Source: DASZCR01 sp964246705 | GTDB taxonomy: Bacteria > Acidobacteriota > Blastocatellia > Pyrinomonadales > Pyrinomonadaceae | Assembly (NCBI GenBank): GCA_964246705.1 | Contig: CAXTRQ010000002.1 | Location: 1 to 64,000, forward strand | Direction of reading: 5' to 3' | DNA length: 64,000 nucleotides | In this document: positions 59,894 to 64,000 of the stretch, one piece after another | How the letters are laid out: every line of letters begins with the position of its first letter | Position numbering within the stretch: position 1 is the stretch's first letter | The notes under the pieces: generated by a model | Database searches by the model: none | What the model was told of the DNA's origin: nothing | What the model saw: the letters and a program-made list of their open reading frames with translations, nothing else | Translations under genes and position numbers: made by a program

Positions 59894-60892
59894 CTACGAC
59901 CTACCGCCTTCGGCTTTGCGCCTGCTATCTTCCGCCTTCCGTGTTTCATTCACAACCTTGTGCCGCTTCGCTTTGGAGATGTCGCGGTGTGTGGCGACGG
60001 CATCGAATCCGGCGCGCCGCAGACGACGCGCCAGCGAATTCGCCACCATCACCGAGCGATGACGGCCTCCGGTGCATCCGATGCCGACCGTCACGTAGGA
60101 TTTCCCTTCGCGGCGATAGAGCGGCAAAAGATAGTCGAGCAGGTCGCCGAAACGCTTGATGGTCTCTTTGGCTTCGTCGCTCGCGGTCAAGTATTTGACG
60201 ATGCGGCGGTCGTGGCCGGACAGGTCGCGCAACTCCGGCACGAAATGCGGGTTCGGCAGATGCCGCACGTCGAAGAGTAAATCCACGTCGCGCATCCCGC
60301 CGTACTTGTGCCCGAAACTCGTGACCAGCACGCGCATCGGCGTCCCCGCGAGGTGGGGGCTAAAGCGTTCGATGAGTTGGCGGCGCAGCGTGTGGACGGT
60401 GTGCTCGGAAGTGTCCGTGATGTGGTCGGCGTGCGCGCGTATCTCTTCCATCGCATGCCGCTCGCTCTGGATGGACGAAAGCAGGCCGTCGCCGGTATCG
60501 AAGGGATGAGGCCGCCGCGTCTCGCTGAAGCGGCGCACCAGCGCCTCGTCGGACGCTTCAAGGTAGAGCACGAAGACACTCAGGCCGCTCGCGCGCAACG
60601 CCTTCAAGCGCGCGGGGAACTCGCTCAGGAATTGCCCTTCGCGGATATTGATGACGAGCGCGGCGCGTTCGATGTGCGGCTTGTTGCCATCGTAGTCATC
60701 GCTTTGGACGAGTCGCGCGAAAGTCGGCAGCAGCGTGAGCGGCAGATTGTCCACGCAAAAATAGCCGAGGTCTTCAAACGCGTTGGTGGCCGAAGACATC
60801 CCCGACCCGCTCAAGCCCGTGATGACGACAATGTCGGGCGCGCTCGTCTCGTTTGTCTCCGCCCGTTGGCGCGCTCGTCTGTTGCCCTTCAT
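59894..60892 (-). CDS. rapZ: RNase adapter protein RapZ (changed Walker A)
   Basis: The 332-residue protein has the P-loop as VITGLSGSGMSSATNAFEDL (about residues 22-41), where RapZ normally has GSGKS; the lysine codon is ATG here. The rest is typical: YFCVDNLP, EASDEALVRRFSETRRPHP, VTSFGHKYG, DLLFDVRHLPNPHF, and GCTGGRHRSV near the C-terminus. In E. coli RapZ binds GlcN6P and RNase E-controlled small RNAs. It overlaps hprK by 4 bp. The last residues (RKAEDSRRKAEGGRS) match a GAAGGCG heptamer repeat. Confidence 0.9.
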   Translation of the reverse strand: MKGNRRARQRAETNETSAPDIVVITGLSGSGMSSATNAFEDLGYFCVDNLPLTLLPTFARLVQSDDYDGNKPHIERAALVINIREGQFLSEFPARLKALRASGLSVFVLYLEASDEALVRRFSETRRPHPFDTGDGLLSSIQSERHAMEEIRAHADHITDTSEHTVHTLRRQLIERFSPHLAGTPMRVLVTSFGHKYGGMRDVDLLFDVRHLPNPHFVPELRDLSGHDRRIVKYLTASDEAKETIKRFGDLLDYLLPLYRREGKSYVTVGIGCTGGRHRSVMVANSLARRLRRAGFDAVATHRDISKAKRHKVVNETRKAEDSRRKAEGGRS

Positions 60893-61914
60893 TGTGCGTC
60901 CTGCCGTTCGTCCTGCTCGCCCGCTTCGACTTCCGCGACCGCGCCGCGCGATTCCTCGTCCGGCGCTTCAATCATTCTACTGTGTCGCGCGACAAACTCC
61001 TGCGCCGCATTGTAACCGCGCACGCGCAGAAGGTGAACACGCACCGCCGTCTCGACGAGCGTCGAGAGATTTCGACCCGGACTGACCGGTAAGAGCACCT
61101 GCGGCACGCTGACGCCGAGAATCTCCGTGGTACTGGCATCGAGTCCGAGCCGTTCCACTTCTCCCGCGTCTTCCCAGCGTTTGAGACGAATCGAGAGATT
61201 GATCTGCTTCGGCCCGCTGATGGACGAGACGCCGAACAAATCGCGAATATTGAGAATGCCGAGGCCGCGAATCTCCATGTGCTCGCGCAACAGTTCGGGC
61301 GCGCTGCCCAGAAGTTGATCCGGCGCGGTGCGTCGCACTTCGACCATATCATCCGAGACGAGACGATGCCCGCGCACAATCAGGTCGAGCGCGCATTCCG
61401 ATTTTCCGACGCCCGATTTTCCTTCGATAAAGACGCCCATCCCGTACATCTCCAGCAGCACGCCATGGCGAAGTTCGTGCGGCGCGAGAGCCTCCTGTAG
61501 AAAATCCGTGATGACGGCGATGGCGAGTGAACTGACAAGCGAAGTTTGAATGAGCGGCAGCACAGCCTGTTCGGCAGCTTCAATCAATTCGAGTGGCGGC
61601 TGCAATCCCTTTGTGACGAGCACGCAAGCAATCTTCTCAAGTTCGAGATTGCCAATCGCCTCGCGTCTCTGTGCCGGAGACATCTGTCCGAGATACCAGA
61701 TTTCGCTCTGGCCGACAATCTGCAAGCGCCCCGGATGGACGTAGTGTGTAAATCCTGCGAGCGCCAGCCCTAATTTCTGGATGCGCGCGGCGTTGATTTC
61801 GTGCGTCGGCGTGCCGCGCCCTCCGGCGAGCACTTCGAGTTTGAGACGCGCCGGAGCGTGCTTGAGAAAATCGCTGACCGTAATCACGGGGCGCTCGCTT
61901 GAGTTGACGTTCAT
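60889..61914 (-). CDS. hprK: HPr kinase/phosphorylase
   Basis: HprK phosphorylates or dephosphorylates HPr at its serine. The 341-residue protein has the P-loop GKSGVGKSE (about residues 164-172), preceded by HGVLLEMYGMGVFIE, and the signature MEIRGLGILNIRDLFG (about 214-229). LPVSPGRNLSTLVETAVR follows. The C-terminal tail is acidic. It is upstream of rapZ and overlaps it by 4 bp. Confidence 0.96.
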   Translation of the reverse strand: MNVNSSERPVITVSDFLKHAPARLKLEVLAGGRGTPTHEINAARIQKLGLALAGFTHYVHPGRLQIVGQSEIWYLGQMSPAQRREAIGNLELEKIACVLVTKGLQPPLELIEAAEQAVLPLIQTSLVSSLAIAVITDFLQEALAPHELRHGVLLEMYGMGVFIEGKSGVGKSECALDLIVRGHRLVSDDMVEVRRTAPDQLLGSAPELLREHMEIRGLGILNIRDLFGVSSISGPKQINLSIRLKRWEDAGEVERLGLDASTTEILGVSVPQVLLPVSPGRNLSTLVETAVRVHLLRVRGYNAAQEFVARHSRMIEAPDEESRGAVAEVEAGEQDERQDAQ

Positions 61915-61930
61915 CGTTATCTGGATTCGA

Positions 61931-61998
61931 GCGGCATCTTTGCGCGAAACTTTTTCTCATGCAAAGACGCCAAGGCGCGCAGAAGAAGAACAACTGAA
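61931..61998. repeat. Family A palindrome, copy 8
   Basis: CATCTTTGCGCGAAACTTTT and TCTCATGCAAAGACGCCAAG make the two arms. GCGCAGAAGAAG follows. Bases 61937-61961 are the exact reverse complement of 43222-43246. It lies upstream of hprK. Confidence 0.75.
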
Positions 61999-62102
61999 AA
62001 CCGGCGTTGATAAACCTTCGGCGCGGCAGTGGTGCGAGATTATCACATGATAATAAGTTCACCCGCCGCGCCGAAAGTTGACGCTCAAATGTTCGGCTAA
62101 AG

Positions 62103-62654
62103 TTACGGCTGAATCAAGCCGAAGTTGCCGTCCTTACGTTTGAAGAGCACGCTGATACGGCTCGTATCGGAATCGCGGAAGACGAGAAACTGGTTTGTGT
62201 CGTCCGACAAACTCATCGCCGCCTCTTCAGCCGTCATCGGTTTGACGCGGTAGCCGCGAGCGTTGACGATGCGCGGGGCGGGACGGGCTGAAGCCTCGCC
62301 GTCCGACGCCGCCGTAGTCGTGTCCTGCGGGGCGAGCGCCGAAAGCGGAGTCGCGCCCTGCTTGCGATCAATCATCTTCTTCTTCATCTTCAAGACCTGC
62401 TTTTCGATCTTGTCAATGGCGCGCGTCAATGCCTGATACATGTCTGCGTTGGTGTCGGTCGCGGTGAGCGTCAAGTCGCGCCAGTGGAGAAGAATTTCGG
62501 CGATGTGGCGATTCTTGTTGACCTGAATGATGACGTGAGCGGAGGCGGTCGAAGAGTCTTGAAAGATATGATCGATTTTCTGGAAATGCTCTTCGACGTG
62601 ACTGCGGATGGCTGGCGTTACGTCAATGTGGCGACCCGTGTACTCGAACCTCAT
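62103..62654 (-). CDS. hpf: Ribosome hibernation promoting factor, long form
   Basis: The 183-residue protein has the S30AE domain (MRFEYTGRHIDVTPAIRSHVEEHFQKID ..., about 1-100), a variable linker (Ala/Thr/Pro rich) and the C-terminal dimerisation domain (VKPMTAEEAAMSL, NQFLVFRDSDTSRISVLFKR). Long HPF makes 100S ribosome dimers in stationary phase. I chose the ATG at 62654, preceded by AGGGGAAG; an earlier start at 62723 is not supported. It lies between rpoN and hprK, the usual order around rpoN. Confidence 0.93.
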   Translation of the reverse strand: MRFEYTGRHIDVTPAIRSHVEEHFQKIDHIFQDSSTASAHVIIQVNKNRHIAEILLHWRDLTLTATDTNADMYQALTRAIDKIEKQVLKMKKKMIDRKQGATPLSALAPQDTTTAASDGEASARPAPRIVNARGYRVKPMTAEEAAMSLSDDTNQFLVFRDSDTSRISVLFKRKDGNFGLIQP

Positions 62655-62771
62655 CAGTGCTTCCCCTTTCGCCGGTGAAGAATGCTGGACGCTTGCGGGT
62701 CGAATCGTTCGACTCCCGCCCACACCGACTCATATTGGATTTGAATTGCTTAAACTTTTAACGCCGCGCGA

Positions 62772-62870
62772 GGGAAAGAACAAGGGGTAAACGGGCAAAG
62801 GGTAGCGGGGAAAATGGGAAGACAAAATTCCCTTTCGCCTTTTAACCTCCGAGCCTTTTGCCATCTTCTC
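62772..62870. repeat. G-rich short-unit repeat stem-loop between rpoN and hpf
   Basis: The left side is built of GGG-starting units (GGGTAAAC, GGGCAAA, GGGTAGC, GGGAAAAT, GGGAAG). The right side has complementary TTCCCTTTCGCCTTTTAACC. It resembles family B in design but not in unit sequence. It sits right after the rpoN stop codon. Confidence 0.55.
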
Positions 62871-62871
62871 T

Positions 62872-64000
62872 TCAGACCACGGCTTTGCGCTCGCGCGAGC
62901 CGGGAATCTGCATCTGGTCGCGATACTTCGCCACCGTGCGGCGCGACAACTTGATGCCATCCCGGATTAAAATCTTAACCACCTGATCGTCCGTAATCGG
63001 GTTGTGCGAATCCTCTTCCTCAATCAGCTTTTTGATCTTCAGCTTGATGATGCGCGTCGAGACTTCTTCGCCCTCTTCGTTGAGCATGCCTTCGGTGAAG
63101 AAGCGGCGTAGCTCGATGACGCCCTGTGGCGTGTGCGCGAACTTGCGGTTGACGACGCGCGAGACGGTCGAAAGATGCATCCCCGTATCTTCGGCGACAT
63201 CTTTGAGCATCATCGGCTTGATGAACTGCACGCCTTTGTCGAGAAATTCGCGCTGGCGGCGGACGATGCATTCGACGACGCGGAAGATGGTCTGGCGACG
63301 ATGCTCGATGTTTCGTAGCAAATCAACCGCCGAACGCATCTTCTCCTTGATGAAATCCTTCGTCTCTTTGGTCGTCTCCTGCCGGCCAAGCATGGATTGA
63401 AGGCTCTGACTGATCCGCAGGCGCGGCCCTCCGTCGTCTGCAAAATAGATTTCGTACTCGTCGTCGACTTTCTCGATGAAGACTTCGGGGGCGATGAGAA
63501 TCGGCTCTTCCGAAGAGTAGCGGCGACCCGGATAAGGATCGAGCACGCGAATGTGCCCGATTTCGGCGACGAGCGTTTCGACGGGCACGCCAATCTGCTT
63601 GGAGAGATTCGGCAGCTTGTGCTGCTGCAAGTCAACGAGCGAGTGTTCGCCGATCAGTCTCGACGCGAGGCATTCAGCGTCTTTGCGCGGGCATTCTCCT
63701 GTGCCGCGCGTTTCGAGTTGGACGAGCAGGCATTCGCGCGCATCACGCGCGCCGCACCCGACCGGGTCGAGACGCATGACGATCTGGCGCGCCTCTTCCA
63801 CCCTCTCGACCGAACAGTTGCCCAGCGCCGCCATCTCTTCGTTCGTGGCGTTGAGCCGCCCGTCACTGTCGAGATTGCCGATCACGCACTCGGCCACGTC
63901 GCAGAGCGACTCGTCCACATGCGTCATGTGCAGTTGCCAGATGAGATGCTCGGAGAGCGACGGAGCGCGCGTCAGGAATTGCTCGAAGGTCGGCCCATCC
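62872..64000 (-). CDS. rpoN: RNA polymerase sigma-54 factor, C-terminal part
   Basis: The gene continues past the right edge; 375 codons are seen. They include the core-binding domain (from SEHLIWQLHM and SLCDVAECVIGNLDSDG), the region with LRISQSLQSMLG, the DNA-binding helix-turn-helix (MLKDVAEDTGMHLSTVSRVV) and the RpoN box RRTVAKYRDQMQIPGS near the C-terminus. Sigma-54 needs AAA+ activators such as the NtrC-type regulator at 41683. It is at the start of the PTS cluster on this strand. Confidence 0.95.
   Translation of the reverse strand, partial: DGPTFEQFLTRAPSLSEHLIWQLHMTHVDESLCDVAECVIGNLDSDGRLNATNEEMAALGNCSVERVEEARQIVMRLDPVGCGARDARECLLVQLETRGTGECPRKDAECLASRLIGEHSLVDLQQHKLPNLSKQIGVPVETLVAEIGHIRVLDPYPGRRYSSEEPILIAPEVFIEKVDDEYEIYFADDGGPRLRISQSLQSMLGRQETTKETKDFIKEKMRSAVDLLRNIEHRRQTIFRVVECIVRRQREFLDKGVQFIKPMMLKDVAEDTGMHLSTVSRVVNRKFAHTPQGVIELRRFFTEGMLNEEGEEVSTRIIKLKIKKLIEEEDSHNPITDDQVVKILIRDGIKLSRRTVAKYRDQMQIPGSRERKAVV

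Overview
The window is a 64 kb piece of a draft or metagenome-assembled genome: two 10-N gaps lie at 46546-46555 and 47780-47789, and genes are cut at both ends. GC content looks high and most genes are on the minus strand. Kdo synthesis genes, an outer-membrane barrel, a Wza-type exporter and lipid-carrier genes indicate a Gram-negative (diderm) cell. The order rpoN-hpf-hprK-rapZ-EIIA-HPr-ptsI, and a Ser/Thr kinase that opens with a CxxC zinc ribbon and ends in TPRs, point to Acidobacteriota, probably class Blastocatellia. That placement is inferred from gene content and was not computed.

Layout. 1-6 kb: cdsA (partial), uppS, truA, pyrE, a DnaQ-like exonuclease, two DedA/VTT membrane proteins and a beta-barrel protein. 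6.4-9.3 kb: an ECF sigma factor, its anti-sigma/FecR protein, a haem-binding protein and ThpR. 9.5-19.4 kb: a seven-gene minus-strand cluster that looks like a complete salvage route for cell-wall amino sugars. It holds a BadF-type amino-sugar kinase, MurQ, a small membrane protein, a sodium/solute symporter, a secreted GH3 NagZ, a beta-lactamase-fold/NamZ fusion and a secreted S1/P1 nuclease. A LysR gene faces it. 20-30 kb: a nucleotidyltransferase, then kdsC, an inactivated M1-peptidase-like TPR protein, kdsA, a Ser/Thr kinase, pyrG and kdsB. 30-35 kb: two transsulfuration enzymes, a PP2C phosphatase, NfeD and proline dehydrogenase. 35-37 kb: a DUF4258/DUF2283 pair and small genes. 37-43 kb: ccsA-hemA-hemC-hemD and an NtrC-type regulator. 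43-50 kb: a Tricorn-like protease broken by an assembly gap, an alkaline-phosphatase-superfamily enzyme, an MFS carrier and small TPR and zinc-ribbon proteins. 51 kb: RNase P RNA. 51-57 kb: a degenerate CPBP protein and envelope/export proteins. 57-64 kb: a regulatory PTS next to rpoN.

Two families of intergenic repeats run through the whole window. Family A is a palindrome around the core TCTTTGCGCGAAACTTT. Family B consists of stem-loops whose arms are built from heptamer repeats that differ from site to site (GTGACGA, AGAGGTC, GAAGGAT, CTGAAAA); several copies share the loop motif AAAGCTGTNTTNAA. Some copies extend into genes and supply protein ends; at pyrE/truA a copy supplies the stop codon, the ribosome-binding site and the start codon.

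The most interesting points are the necromass/muropeptide salvage cluster with its fused hydrolase, the heptamer stem-loop family, the inactive M1-like protein inside the Kdo operon, the RapZ with a changed Walker A lysine, and the gap at 46.5 kb, which is an unmerged contig overlap rather than a real break.
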